Shown here: piece after piece, positions 7,010 to 15,228 of the stretch | Layout of the letters: each line of letters begins with the position of its first letter | Position numbering within the stretch: position 1 is the first letter of the stretch | Source: Brevundimonas bacteroides DSM 4726 | GTDB taxonomy: Bacteria > Pseudomonadota > Alphaproteobacteria > Caulobacterales > Caulobacteraceae | Length of the DNA: 35,221 nucleotides | Reading direction: 5' to 3' | Assembly: GCF_000701445.1 (NCBI RefSeq) | Contig: NZ_KL370782.1 | Coordinates: 247,432-282,652, forward strand | Made by a program: the position numbers and the translations under genes | Notes under the pieces: model-generated | The model's database searches: none | What the model was told of the DNA's origin: nothing | Seen by the model: only the letters and a program-made list of their open reading frames with translations

Positions 7010-8802
7010 GCCGCGTCTCCATCCAGCGGGCGGACGGTGACGACGTTGAACATGCCCGCGTGCATGTGCATCAGCATGTGGCAGTGGAAAGCCCAGTCGC
7101 CCGGCGCGTCCGCCGTCAGGTCGAAGGTCACCTTGGACCCCGGCGCGACATTGACCGTGTGCTTCAGCGGCTGATGCCCCGGCGGGCCGCCCGTCACCAG
7201 CTCGAAGAAGTGGCCGTGTAGGTGGATCGGGTGGGCCATCATGGTGTCGTTGACCAGGGTCACGCGCACCCGTTCGTTCCGCTCGAAGCGGATCGGCTCG
7301 ACGATCTCGGAGAATTTGCGACCGTCGAAGCCCCACATGAACCGTTCCATGTTTCCGGTCAGGTGGATTTCCAGCGCGCGGGACGGCGGCCTCTGGTCCT
7401 TGTTGGGGGCAAGCGACACCAGATCAGTGTAGACCAGCACCCGGTGCGGCATGTCTTCCAGCCCCATGGGCTGCTCGCCCAGTCGGTTGGCCGGGTCCGA
7501 CGAGATCATGTCCACCCCGACGCCGACCGCCATGCCGGCGGGGGCGTTGTCCGGGTTGCGCATGTCGTGGGCCATGCCCTCGTGACCCATGGCGGCGTGG
7601 TCGACCGGCGCGTCGGCAGGCTCTCCGTGACCCATGGCGGAATGATCCATTCCGTGACCCATGGCCGAATGGTCCATCCCGGCCATGCCCCCCATGCCCA
7701 TGTCGCGCATGGTCAGGGTCGGCACCTGACGCAGCGGCGGAACCTCGGCGGTCATGCCCAGACGGGGCGCCAGCGTCGCCCGCGCCATGCCGGAGCGATC
7801 CACGGACTCGGCGACGAGGGTATAGGCGCGGTCCTCGGCCGGTCGGACGACGACGTCATAGGTCTCGGCGACCGAAATCTGGAACTCGTCGGTCTCGACC
7901 GGGCGCACGTTCTCTCCGTCGGCGTTGACGACCGTCATCGCCAGACCCGGAATGCGCACATTGAAGATCGACATGGCCGAGGCGTTGATCACCCTCAGCC
8001 GCACCCGCTCTCCCGGCCGGAACAGGCCGGTCCAGTTCTCGGCCGGGCCATGACCATTGACCAGATAGGTGTAGGTCGTGCCGTTGACGTCGGCGATGTC
8101 GCGCGGGTCCATCCGCATCTGACCCCACATCCGGCGGTCGGCCAGCGACATGCCGTCCTCGCCGGAGAGCAGGCCCGACAGTGTGGTGCGCGACTGATTG
8201 AAATAGCCGGGGCTCTTCTTCAGCCGGTCCAGGATTTCGTGCGGATGCAGGAGGCTCCAGTCCGACAGGACGATCACGTGCTCGCGGTCGTAGGCCACCG
8301 GATCGGCCCCTGCCGGGTCGATGATCAGCGGCCCGTAGTGGCCCATCGCCTCCTGCAGGTTGGAGTGGCTGTGGTACCAGAAGGTGCCCGACTGGATGAT
8401 CGGGAACTCGTACTCGAACGTCTCGCCCGGCCGGATCCCGGGGAAGCTGACGCCCGGCACGCCGTCCATGTGGAAGGGCAACAGCACGCCGTGCCAGTGG
8501 ATCGAGGTGTCTTCATCCAGGGTGTTGGTCACCGACAGGCGCGCCGTCTGGCCTTCGCGCAGTCGGATCAGCGGCGCAGGCAGGGTCCCGTTGACGGTGA
8601 TCGCATGACCGGTCCGCCCGCCGACCGTGAACAGCGAATGGCCGACGCTCAGCCGCACGTCCGGCCCGTCCAACGTCGGCAGATCGGCGCGCAGGCCCGG
8701 TGATCCGCTCTGCGCCCAGACGGGCAGCAGGCCCTGCACCGCCCAGGCTGTCGCTGCGCCGCCCAATCCCTTCAGAAGTCCGCGGCGATTTCGATCGATC
8801 AT
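7006..8802 (-). CDS. copA: Multicopper oxidase CopA (copper resistance)
   Basis: The product has 598 residues. A Tat signal (MIDRNRRGLLKGLGG) sends the folded enzyme to the periplasm. All four copper-ligand motifs are present: HWHG (102-105), WYHSH (142-146), HPIHLHGHF (524 onward) and HCHMLMHMHAGM (573 onward). A Met/His-rich insert with repeated DHSAMGHG blocks lies near residues 370-430, a usual CopA feature. It probably oxidises Cu(I) to Cu(II) and binds copper. The ATG at 8802 was chosen because it puts the twin Arg at the N-terminus and leaves about 25 bases of leader after the promoter. ATG 8823 would be almost leaderless, and a frame start at 8862 lies in the operator. First gene of a coupled operon. 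Confidence 0.93.
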   Translation of the reverse strand: MIDRNRRGLLKGLGGAATAWAVQGLLPVWAQSGSPGLRADLPTLDGPDVRLSVGHSLFTVGGRTGHAITVNGTLPAPLIRLREGQTARLSVTNTLDEDTSIHWHGVLLPFHMDGVPGVSFPGIRPGETFEYEFPIIQSGTFWYHSHSNLQEAMGHYGPLIIDPAGADPVAYDREHVIVLSDWSLLHPHEILDRLKKSPGYFNQSRTTLSGLLSGEDGMSLADRRMWGQMRMDPRDIADVNGTTYTYLVNGHGPAENWTGLFRPGERVRLRVINASAMSIFNVRIPGLAMTVVNADGENVRPVETDEFQISVAETYDVVVRPAEDRAYTLVAESVDRSGMARATLAPRLGMTAEVPPLRQVPTLTMRDMGMGGMAGMDHSAMGHGMDHSAMGHGEPADAPVDHAAMGHEGMAHDMRNPDNAPAGMAVGVGVDMISSDPANRLGEQPMGLEDMPHRVLVYTDLVSLAPNKDQRPPSRALEIHLTGNMERFMWGFDGRKFSEIVEPIRFERNERVRVTLVNDTMMAHPIHLHGHFFELVTGGPPGHQPLKHTVNVAPGSKVTFDLTADAPGDWAFHCHMLMHMHAGMFNVVTVRPLDGDAA

Positions 8803-8831
8803 GAAGCGAGGTCTCGATTCCATAGGCGCAG

Positions 8832-8862
8832 ACTTGCACTGCGTACATTGGTACAGAGTCAA
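8832..8862 (-). promoter_or_regulatory. Second mer-type promoter/operator, upstream of copA
   Basis: On the minus strand TTGACT (8862-8857) is separated by 19 bp from GCAAGT (8837-8832). The spacer carries the dyad CTGTAC-4-GTACGCAG (8839-8856), sharing the GTAC core and the TTGACT box with the site in front of the glutaredoxin gene. The geometry is that of a MerR-family promoter. It drives copA leftward. The SnoaL-like gene begins 56 bases to the right and could be influenced by the same site. Confidence 0.8.
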
Positions 8863-8917
8863 CGATGCGACCTGCGACCGACTGTCTCCTCACCCCTACT
8901 ACCGTTCGGAGCCGATG

Positions 8918-9397
8918 ATGACCCGCCTGATCCTCGCCGCCCTTCTGGGCCTCGTCGCCGTGCCGGCCTCGGCGCATGACCGTCCGGTCGCCCCGGCGAT
9001 CGCCCAGGCGGCCGACGCCGCCACAGCCCCTGCCATCGCCGTGGTCGAGGCCTTCCACGCCGCGCTCGGCGCGGGCGACGCCGACGCCGTCCTGGCGCTG
9101 CTGGCAGAGGACGTCGTGGTCCTGGAAACCGGCGGCGCGGAACGCTCGCGCGAGGAGTATGCTGGTCATCACCTGCCCGCCGACATGGCCTTCGCCGCCG
9201 CCACGACCGACGAAGTCACGCGCCGCGCGGCCTGGATCGAAGGCGACGTGGCCTGGGTGCTGACCGAAGGCCGAACAACGGGCACCTTCAACGAGCGGCC
9301 GGTCAACAGCGTGAACGCCGAGACCATGATCCTGCATCGCTCGGCCGACGGCTGGCGCATCCGCCACATCCACTGGTCGTCGCGGAACGCGCGCTGA
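8918..9397 (+). CDS. Secreted SnoaL/DUF4440-like protein
   Basis: The product has 159 residues. A signal peptide (MTRLILAALLGLVAVPASA) precedes an NTF2-like fold: AIAVVEAFHAALGAGDADAVLALLAEDVVVLETGG, later GTFNERPVNSVNAETMILHRSADGWRIRHIHWSS. Proteins of this fold are small cone-shaped enzymes or binding proteins; no specific reaction can be assigned. CGGAG at 8907-8911 gives good spacing to ATG 8918; ATG 8915 is an alternative and adds one Met. It is divergent from copA and converges with copD with only 3 bases between the stops. The position inside the copper cluster suggests a role in the same response. Confidence 0.8.
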   Translation: MTRLILAALLGLVAVPASAHDRPVAPAIAQAADAATAPAIAVVEAFHAALGAGDADAVLALLAEDVVVLETGGAERSREEYAGHHLPADMAFAAATTDEVTRRAAWIEGDVAWVLTEGRTTGTFNERPVNSVNAETMILHRSADGWRIRHIHWSSRNAR

Positions 9398-9400
9398 TCC

Positions 9401-10309
9401 TCACATTGAGGCGGGCGGCATCTGCACGCCCATGGCCGCGACAACCCCGAGCAGGGCGATCCCAGCCGCCAGCTCGAGGCCGATGCTGACACGCAAACTC
9501 CGCAAGGGGTCCGCAGGATCGCCCCCGTCCCGGACGGCGCGCTCCAGCGCCGGCGTCAGGGTGTAGCGATTGTGCGACGCCAGCCAGATCATCAGCACGA
9601 AAAATCCGATCTTGGCCAACAGCAACTGGCCCCACACAGAGGCGGCGAGGCTGGCGGACCCTTCGACGCCCACCAGAAATGCGGTGTTAACCATCCCGCT
9701 CAGTGCCAGCGTCAGGACCGCCACGGTCCCCACGGTCCCGAAGCCTGCCAGCGACCTTGCCGCGCCCTCGACATCCTGCTCATCGCGGCGCCCGAACATG
9801 AGGCAAAAGCCTGCCAAGGCTCCGACCCAGACGGCAGCCGCCAAGACATGGACGATGTCGGCCACCAGGTGGATCACCCCGGCCGGGCCCTCGCTGGAGG
9901 CCCCGTGTCCGCTCCAGGCGAAGCTGGCGGCGGCCCCGGCAAAGGCGACGACGGCCACCACCGTAAGCGTCTTGCGCCGGCTCGCCGCCAGCAGCAGCGA
10001 GACCGCTGCAACGGCCAGTCCGGCGCGAGCGACATGGGCCATTCCCAGGCTGGTGGACTGCACGACATAGCCCACCGCGTTCGCGTCCAGCGCCGCCGCC
10101 CAGCCCCCCGCCATCATGGCGGTCTGGGCCAGCAGTCCGCCGATGGCCCCGAGCGCCAGCGACAGTCCGGCGATGACGGCCGTCCGGATCTGAACGGCAT
10201 GTCCGGACGCCGTCGGCGCATACATCCTGAACAGTGGCAGCCCCATCGCCACGACGGCGGCGGCGAACTGCAGCCACCGCAGGCCAACGACGGTCAGGTC
10301 GATCGACAA
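9401..10309 (-). CDS. copD: Copper transport membrane protein CopD
   Basis: The product has 302 residues with about eight hydrophobic helices. CopD-family features include the conserved HVLAAAVWVGALAGF segment in the middle and KIGFFVLMIWLASHNR near the C-terminus. CopD works with CopC in moving copper across the inner membrane; the direction is debated in the family. The start is a TTG (10309-10307) one base after the copC stop, so coupling is likely; no better ATG lies upstream in frame. CopC and CopD form their own two-gene unit, separate from copA. Confidence 0.9.
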   Translation of the reverse strand: MSIDLTVVGLRWLQFAAAVVAMGLPLFRMYAPTASGHAVQIRTAVIAGLSLALGAIGGLLAQTAMMAGGWAAALDANAVGYVVQSTSLGMAHVARAGLAVAAVSLLLAASRRKTLTVVAVVAFAGAAASFAWSGHGASSEGPAGVIHLVADIVHVLAAAVWVGALAGFCLMFGRRDEQDVEGAARSLAGFGTVGTVAVLTLALSGMVNTAFLVGVEGSASLAASVWGQLLLAKIGFFVLMIWLASHNRYTLTPALERAVRDGGDPADPLRSLRVSIGLELAAGIALLGVVAAMGVQMPPASM

Positions 10310-10310
10310 C

Positions 10311-10676
10311 TCAGCGGACGGTGAAGTTGTAGGTTCCGGTCATGCGGTGCCCGTCGGCCGCCGCGATCGCCCAGGTCACCCGATAGGTCCCGGCGGGCAG
10401 AGGTGCCGTATAGGTCCCACCGAGGGTCCGCCCGTCTTCGGATACTGTCCTAGTCAGGTCGACTGAGCGCCCCCGGCTGTCCTCAACCGTCACGGTCGAG
10501 AAGGGCGCGGCGAACCGTTCGCTGAACGTCAGGCTGATGCCGCGGGGAGCGCTCACCGTTGCGCCGCTGGCGGGCGTCGCCGACACCAGTCGGGCGTGCG
10601 CTACGGCCGGAGATGTCGCCGCGAACGCCCAGGCGATCATCGCTAGCGAGATCATGCGGTTAAGGGACGTGAACAT
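10311..10676 (-). CDS. copC: Periplasmic copper-binding protein CopC
   Basis: The product has 121 residues. The signal peptide ends at VAHA, giving a mature N-terminus that starts near the first copper-ligand His (H27 in AHARLVSATPASG). The C-terminal DGHRMTGTYNFTVR carries the second His site. The domain between has the CopC pattern (GISLTFSERFAAPFSTVTV, YRVTWAIAAADGH). The start at 10676 has AAAGG just upstream; the longer frame to 10703 has no signal peptide at its N-terminus. First gene of the copC-copD pair. Confidence 0.9.
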   Translation of the reverse strand: MFTSLNRMISLAMIAWAFAATSPAVAHARLVSATPASGATVSAPRGISLTFSERFAAPFSTVTVEDSRGRSVDLTRTVSEDGRTLGGTYTAPLPAGTYRVTWAIAAADGHRMTGTYNFTVR

Positions 10677-10782
10677 TGAGGCCTTTCGTGAGGTGCCGGG
10701 CATCCGGTTCCAGCATAATCAATGGCTATTGTGGAAGCTTGCTGACCAGCCGTCGATACCACGACGGCCTCGCACATTCCGA

Positions 10783-10966
10783 CAAGCGGACATTCTCGAC
10801 GTCTTCAAAGAGCCAGAAGCGGTCTGATGGCCGTCCCACTGGGCACCCACCCAGCACCCAAGCGGAAGTGATTTCCGACCTGACCTTGCCGGACACCAAG
10901 GCTAGAACTGCTCTGGAAAGGTGGTGCCGCTTAGGTGACTCGAACACCTGACCCCCTCATTACGAA
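10783..10966. repeat. Direct repeat copy B, reaching into the intact tRNA-Thr
   Basis: This copy pairs with 3266-3448. The last 46 bases are identical; the preceding 138 are diverged but collinear within one base. It fills most of the space between copC (start 10676) and the tRNA. The rest of that space (10677-10782) shows no gene or integrase fragment. The similar flanks on both copies suggest that two related elements used this site, or that one terminal segment was duplicated. Confidence 0.85.
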
Positions 10967-10997
10967 TGAGGTGCTCTACCAGCTGAGCTAAAGCGGC
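10922..10997 (-). tRNA. tRNA-Thr (anticodon CGT)
   Basis: On the minus strand the full cloverleaf can be drawn: acceptor GCCGCTT/AAGCGGC, D-arm GCTC-AGCTGGTA-GAGC, anticodon stem CCTCA/TGAGG with loop TTCGTAA (anticodon CGT, reads ACG), variable loop GGGTC, T-arm AGGTG-TTCGAGT-CACCT, then A and an encoded CCA (10922-10924). All stems pair perfectly. The 3' half serves as the attachment site of the copper island. The restored 3' half keeps the gene functional. Confidence 0.96.
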
Positions 10998-11038
10998 CTG
11001 CCAGCGGGGCGGACTGCGCCCGGCGACGGAAGCGGCTC

Positions 11039-11065
11039 TTTATACGGCGGGCCCCGGCTTGCCAA
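11039..11065 (-). promoter_or_regulatory. Candidate tRNA-Thr promoter
   Basis: TTGGCA (11065-11060) and TATAAA (11044-11039) lie on the minus strand with a 15-bp spacer, about 42 bases upstream of the tRNA 5' end. The -35 box lies inside the 3' end of hemD. The spacer is shorter than the usual 17, so confidence is moderate; read-through from hemD is an alternative. Confidence 0.45.
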
Positions 11066-11705
11066 GGGCCGCCAGGAGGGTGTCCTCAGTGGGGGCGGCG
11101 GCGATGCGGACCTCGGCGAAGCCGAGCGGAGCGAGCGGCGCGGCGGCCGCCTCGGAGATGGCGCAGGCGAGGCGATCTGCGACGTCCGGCGCGGCGGAAG
11201 CGAGGGCGCGGGCGGCGCGGGGGCTGTGGATCAGGACGGCGTCCCAGGGCTCGGTCGGACCAGCGTCTGTCTCGACGGTTTCATAGACGCGGACGGTGCG
11301 AACCTGGGCCGTGTCGCCGACGAGGGCGGCGAGGTCTCCGGCGGGCTGAGCGGCGGCGATGTGGAGCAGGGTCAGGCCCTGGCCGTCGGCGCGGATCAGG
11401 GCCGCCAGCGCGGTCAGGTCGCCATCAGCGGAGCGGACGGAGGAGAAACCCGCCTCGCTCGCCGCGCCGGCGGTGGCGTCGCCGACGGTGAACACGCGGT
11501 GGTCGCGCGCGAGGCTCAGGGTCGTGAAGGCCGCCACGGCGTTGATGCTGGTGAAGACAAGGGCGTCGACACCGACCAGGTCGATCTCGGCGTGCAAGGG
11601 CCGCACCTTCAGCAGAGGCGCGATCACCGGCGTGAAGCCCAGTGCGGTCAACCGGGCGGCGGTGGCCTCGGCGCCGGGGCGGGCACGGGTGATCCAGACC
11701 TTCAT
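11040..11705 (-). CDS. hemD: Uroporphyrinogen-III synthase
   Basis: The product has 221 residues, slightly short for the family. It closes and inverts hydroxymethylbilane to uroporphyrinogen III in haem synthesis. Recognisable parts are the N-terminal VWITRARPGAEATAARLTALG, the DALVFTSINAVAAF segment, VFTVGDATAGAASEAGF, and WDAVLIHSPRAARALA. The family is poorly conserved, so assignment also rests on the neighbour hemC, 10 bases upstream in the same direction. The start at 11705 fits the family N-terminus; a longer frame to 11762 would overlap hemC. Confidence 0.88.
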   Translation of the reverse strand: MKVWITRARPGAEATAARLTALGFTPVIAPLLKVRPLHAEIDLVGVDALVFTSINAVAAFTTLSLARDHRVFTVGDATAGAASEAGFSSVRSADGDLTALAALIRADGQGLTLLHIAAAQPAGDLAALVGDTAQVRTVRVYETVETDAGPTEPWDAVLIHSPRAARALASAAPDVADRLACAISEAAAAPLAPLGFAEVRIAAAPTEDTLLAALGKPGPAV

Positions 11706-11715
11706 GGCCTGATGA

Positions 11716-12648
11716 TCAAACGGCGACCCTCTGGTCCCCCGCCGCCGCGTGAACCTGGCCACCCAGCTCCAGACCGAGCGTCCGGGCGCGGTCCTCGGCG
11801 TCCGGGCCGGTCAGATCGATGTGGCCCGAGCGGCGCCAGCGGGCCGAGCCGTCGGGGGCCAGCATCTCGGTGGTCAGGGACAGGGTGCTGCCGGCCACCG
11901 TGGCGTGGGCGCCGACCGCCGTGCGGCACGAGCCTTCCAGTGCCGTCATGGCGCCCCGCTCGGCGGCGACGGCGAGGCGCGTGTCGCGGTCATCGAGCGC
12001 CCGGACCCAGTCGTGATTGGTGTCGCCTTCGCGCGTCTGCAGGGCGAGCGCGCCCTGGCCCGGCGCGGGGAGGAAGGCGTCGAGCGACAGATAGCCCCGG
12101 ACGGACTCAGCCCGGCCCAGCCGGTTCAGGCCGGACGCCGCCAGCAGGATGGCGTCGAAATCGCCCTCGGCCGCGCGGCGCAGGCGGGTGTCGATGTTGC
12201 CCCTCAGCATCTCGATCTGAAGGTCGGGCCTTAGCGTCAGCGCCTGGGCCTGGCGCCGCAGCGAGGCCGTGCCGAGCCGACCGCCGTGCGGCAGGGCCTC
12301 CAGCGTGTCGAAGTCGCGGCTGATGAAGGCGTCCCGCGCATCCTCGCGTTCGGGGATGGCGGCGATGGTCAGGCCGGGGGGCTGTTCGGCCGGGACGTCC
12401 TTCATGGAATGCACCGCGATGTCGACGCGGCCGTCGAGAAGGGCTTCCTCGATCTCCTTGGTGAACAGGGCCTTGCCGCCGACCTCCATCAGGCGCCGGT
12501 CCTGGATCTGGTCGCCGGTGGTGACGATCTCGACCAGCACCACCTCCTCGATGGGCAGGCTCATGGCGGCGGCGATGGCCCGCTGCATCATGCCGGACTG
12601 GGCCAGGGCGAGAGCGGAGCGGCGGGTGCCGATACGGATGGTGGGCAT
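11716..12648 (-). CDS. hemC: Hydroxymethylbilane synthase (porphobilinogen deaminase)
   Basis: The product has 310 residues, the normal length. It joins four porphobilinogen units into hydroxymethylbilane. Visible hallmarks are IGTRRSALALAQS at the N-terminus, the catalytic Asp in VHSMKDVP (D84), LRGNIDTRLRR, and C241 in EGSCRTAVGAHA, which carries the dipyrromethane cofactor. It forms an operon with hemD and diverges from tsaD across 44 bp, where both promoters must lie. Confidence 0.97.
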   Translation of the reverse strand: MPTIRIGTRRSALALAQSGMMQRAIAAAMSLPIEEVVLVEIVTTGDQIQDRRLMEVGGKALFTKEIEEALLDGRVDIAVHSMKDVPAEQPPGLTIAAIPEREDARDAFISRDFDTLEALPHGGRLGTASLRRQAQALTLRPDLQIEMLRGNIDTRLRRAAEGDFDAILLAASGLNRLGRAESVRGYLSLDAFLPAPGQGALALQTREGDTNHDWVRALDDRDTRLAVAAERGAMTALEGSCRTAVGAHATVAGSTLSLTTEMLAPDGSARWRRSGHIDLTGPDAEDRARTLGLELGGQVHAAAGDQRVAV

Positions 12649-12692
12649 TCGGGTCCGTTGCGTCAGGGGGACCGGGTCGTTACCTGACGCCG

Positions 12693-13832
12693 GTGGAGAA
12701 CTCTTACGACCTTAGCAGCGAAGCCGCCGCCGGGAAGGCGTTTTCGGATCAGTCTCTGACCGTCCTCGGGATCGAGACGAGCTGCGACGAGACGGCAGCC
12801 TCGGTCGTGCGCCTGTCGCCGGACGGGTCGGCCGAGGTTCTGTCCTCCATCATCCACAGCCAGATCGAGGACCATCAGGCCTATGGCGGCGTGGTGCCCG
12901 AGATCGCGGCGCGCAGCCATGTCGAGATGATCGAGGGCGTCGCCGCCCGCACCATGACCGAGGCGGGGCTGGGCTATGGCGAACTGGACGGCGTCGGCGC
13001 GACGGCCGGGCCGGGGCTGGTCGGCGGGGTCATGGTGGGCCTGGGCTTCGGCAAGGCGGTGGCTCTGGCCCGGGGCCTGCCGTTCGTGGCGGTGAACCAT
13101 CTGGAGGGCCATGCGGTCTCGGCGCGTTTGGGCGCGCGGGTGGATTATCCCTTCCTGCTGCTGCTGGTCTCGGGCGGGCACTGCCAGCTGCTGGAGGTGC
13201 GCGGCATCGGCGACATGAGCCGGCTGGGCACCACCATCGACGACGCGGCCGGCGAAGCCTTCGACAAGATCGCCAAGGCCATGGGGTTGGGATATCCGGG
13301 CGGACCGGCGCTGGAGCGGCTCGCGGCGGCGGCTTGCGACGGGTCGCGCTTTGAGCTGCCGAGGGCGCTGCTGGGCCGCAAGGACTGCGACTTCTCCTTC
13401 TCGGGCCTGAAGACGGCGGCCTCGCGCATCGCCCAGACCCTGACGAGCGATCAGGACCGAGCCGACCTCGCCGACGCGGTCCAGACCGCCATCGCGCGCC
13501 AGCTGTCCGAGCGGTCGGATCGGGCGATGGCGGACTATGCCGAGCGGCATCAGGCGCGGACCCTCGTGGTCGCGGGCGGGGTCGCGGCCAACGGGTCCGT
13601 GCGGCGGGTGCTGGAGGAGACGGCGGCGCGGCGCGGGTTCGGCTTCATCGCGCCGCCGATGGCCTATTGCACCGACAACGCGGCCATGATCGCGCTTGCC
13701 GGAGCCGAGCGGTTGCGGCTCGGTCTGGTCTCCGACATCGACGCGCCAGCGCGGCCGCGATGGCCGCTGGACGAAGCGCGGGCGATCGCCGACCCTGTCC
13801 ATCGGACGGGGCGCAAGGGGGCCAAGGCCTGA
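12693..13832 (+). CDS. tsaD: tRNA N6-threonylcarbamoyladenosine synthase subunit TsaD
   Basis: The product has 379 residues. TsaD transfers the threonylcarbamoyl group to A37 of ANN-reading tRNAs, with TsaB and TsaE. The N-terminal [28 protein letters not shown], the metal-binding NHLEGH (H136, H140), [10 protein letters not shown] and the C-terminal CTDNAAMIA are all present. The start is a GTG at 12693, which adds about 20 residues before the conserved core; no clear ribosome site is seen, so the true start is uncertain. It is followed by gpsA after 22 bases. Confidence 0.95.
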   Translation: MENSYDLSSEAAAGKAFSDQSLTVLGIETSCDETAASVVRLSPDGSAEVLSSIIHSQIEDHQAYGGVVPEIAARSHVEMIEGVAARTMTEAGLGYGELDGVGATAGPGLVGGVMVGLGFGKAVALARGLPFVAVNHLEGHAVSARLGARVDYPFLLLLVSGGHCQLLEVRGIGDMSRLGTTIDDAAGEAFDKIAKAMGLGYPGGPALERLAAAACDGSRFELPRALLGRKDCDFSFSGLKTAASRIAQTLTSDQDRADLADAVQTAIARQLSERSDRAMADYAERHQARTLVVAGGVAANGSVRRVLEETAARRGFGFIAPPMAYCTDNAAMIALAGAERLRLGLVSDIDAPARPRWPLDEARAIADPVHRTGRKGAKA

Positions 13833-13854
13833 GCCCGCTAGCCAGGAATCAACG

Positions 13855-14853
13855 ATGGAATTTCGCAAGGCGGGGGTAATCGGCGCGGGCGCCTGGGGCA
13901 CAGCCCTGGCCCAGGTCTGCGCGCGGGCCGGGCTGGAGACCGTGCTTCAGGCGCGCGAGCCGGAGGTCGTCGAGAGCATCCGCGCGCGCCGGGTCAACGA
14001 GGCCTTCCTGCCGGGCGTGGAGCTGGAGCCGGGCATCTCGGTGACGCCGGAGTTCGCGGACCTGTCGGATTGCGACCTGATCCTTGCCGTGCCGCCAGCC
14101 CAGTTCATGCGCTCGACACTGGCGGCCTTCGCGCCCCACGCGCGGGCCGATACGCCGATCCTGCTGTGCTCCAAGGGCATCGAGCGGGGGTCGCTGAAGC
14201 TGATGACCCAAGTGCTGGCCGAAACCATTCCCGCCGCCCCAGCCGCCGTCCTGTCCGGACCCAGCTTCGCTGCCGATGTGTCGCGCGGCCTACCGACCGC
14301 CGTGACCCTGGCCTGCGAGGACGCCGCGATGGGCGAAGAGCTGATGTGGACCCTGTCGGCGCCGGGGTTCCGGCCCTATCTGGCGACCGACCTGATCGGG
14401 GCCGAGGTCGGCGGCGCGATCAAGAACGTTCTGGCCATCGCCTGCGGCCTTTCGGAAGGGCGCAGCCTTGGCCGCAGCGCCCATGCGGCCCTGATCACCC
14501 GGGGCTTCGCCGAGATGACGCGGCTGGGCGTGGCGCTGGGCGCCGAGCCGCAGACGGTGGCGGGGCTGTGCGGCCTGGGCGACCTAGTGCTGACCTGCTC
14601 CAGCCCTCAGTCGAGGAACATGAGCCTGGGTCTCGCGCTTGGTCAGGGCCAGACGGTGGAGCAGGCGCTTGCGGGCAAGCGGTCGGTGGCCGAGGGCTAT
14701 GAGAGCGCGCCGGCCGTCCGCGAACTGGCGGGGCGAGCCGGAGTCGAGATGCCGATCTGCGAGGGCGTCGCGGCCCTGCTCGCCGGAGAGACGACGGTCG
14801 ACGGCCTGATCGACGCCCTTCTGTCGCGGCCGCTGAAATCCGAGCAGGGATGA
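13855..14853 (+). CDS. gpsA: Glycerol-3-phosphate dehydrogenase (NAD(P)+)
   Basis: The product has 332 residues. It reduces dihydroxyacetone phosphate to glycerol-3-phosphate for phospholipid synthesis. The nucleotide-binding motif [44 protein letters not shown] (catalytic Lys) and [11 protein letters not shown] are intact. AGGA upstream of ATG 13855 supports the start. The stop overlaps the Rieske gene by 4 bases, so the two are coupled. Confidence 0.97.
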   Translation: MEFRKAGVIGAGAWGTALAQVCARAGLETVLQAREPEVVESIRARRVNEAFLPGVELEPGISVTPEFADLSDCDLILAVPPAQFMRSTLAAFAPHARADTPILLCSKGIERGSLKLMTQVLAETIPAAPAAVLSGPSFAADVSRGLPTAVTLACEDAAMGEELMWTLSAPGFRPYLATDLIGAEVGGAIKNVLAIACGLSEGRSLGRSAHAALITRGFAEMTRLGVALGAEPQTVAGLCGLGDLVLTCSSPQSRNMSLGLALGQGQTVEQALAGKRSVAEGYESAPAVRELAGRAGVEMPICEGVAALLAGETTVDGLIDALLSRPLKSEQG

Positions 14854-15227
14854 GCGACGCCCCGCCCACGGAGCGCAAGCGCGTCTGGACCACGCCGCCC
14901 GGCGTCGCGCTGTGCCCGCTCGATGACATCCCCGAGCCGGGCTCTCGCGGCTTCGTGCTCCAGATCGGCGAGGCCTTCTTCCACGGCTTCGTGGTACGAA
15001 AGGACGGCGAGGTCGCGGGCTGGATCGATCGCTGTCCGCACGCGGGTTTTCCCATCGCGGTCGAGCTGGATCGCTATCTGACGCCGGACGGAAGCCAGAT
15101 CCTGTGCGGCTGGCACGGGGCGGTGTTCGAACCTCTGACTGGGGCCTGCGTCGGCGGCCCCTGCGCGGGTGGGAAACTGACCCCGTGGCCAGTCCGTGTC
15201 GAAGGCGGCGTGATCCGGACGGCCTAG
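14850..15227 (+). CDS. Rieske [2Fe-2S] domain protein
   Basis: The product has 125 residues and consists of little more than a Rieske fold. The cluster ligands are in RCPHAG (C62, H64) and CGWHGAVFE (C86, H89). No signal peptide or membrane helix is seen, so it is probably a cytosolic electron carrier like the small ferredoxins of oxygenase systems. It starts in the ATGA overlap with gpsA. No oxygenase or reductase partner lies nearby, so its role is unknown. Confidence 0.87.
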   Translation: MSDAPPTERKRVWTTPPGVALCPLDDIPEPGSRGFVLQIGEAFFHGFVVRKDGEVAGWIDRCPHAGFPIAVELDRYLTPDGSQILCGWHGAVFEPLTGACVGGPCAGGKLTPWPVRVEGGVIRTA

Positions 15228-15228
15228 G

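Larger units (their letters stand above)
3403..10966. mobile_element. Copper/redox genomic island in tRNA-Thr, bounded by 46-bp att repeats
   Basis: Identical 46-bp segments at 3403-3448 and 10921-10966, in the same orientation, hold the 3' half of tRNA-Thr. Between them lie 7472 bp with the copper and redox genes and their regulator. The right copy is part of an intact tRNA gene, the left copy is only a tRNA fragment. No integrase lies between the repeats; an integrase fragment is just outside the left copy. The element therefore looks immobile unless an enzyme is supplied in trans. Boundaries rest on the repeats; no empty site was compared. Confidence 0.78.

Noticed and set aside
10677..10782. 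Second integrase remnant beside copy B
   Set aside because: Translations on both strands show none of the integrase motifs; the place where the island's own integrase would be expected is empty.
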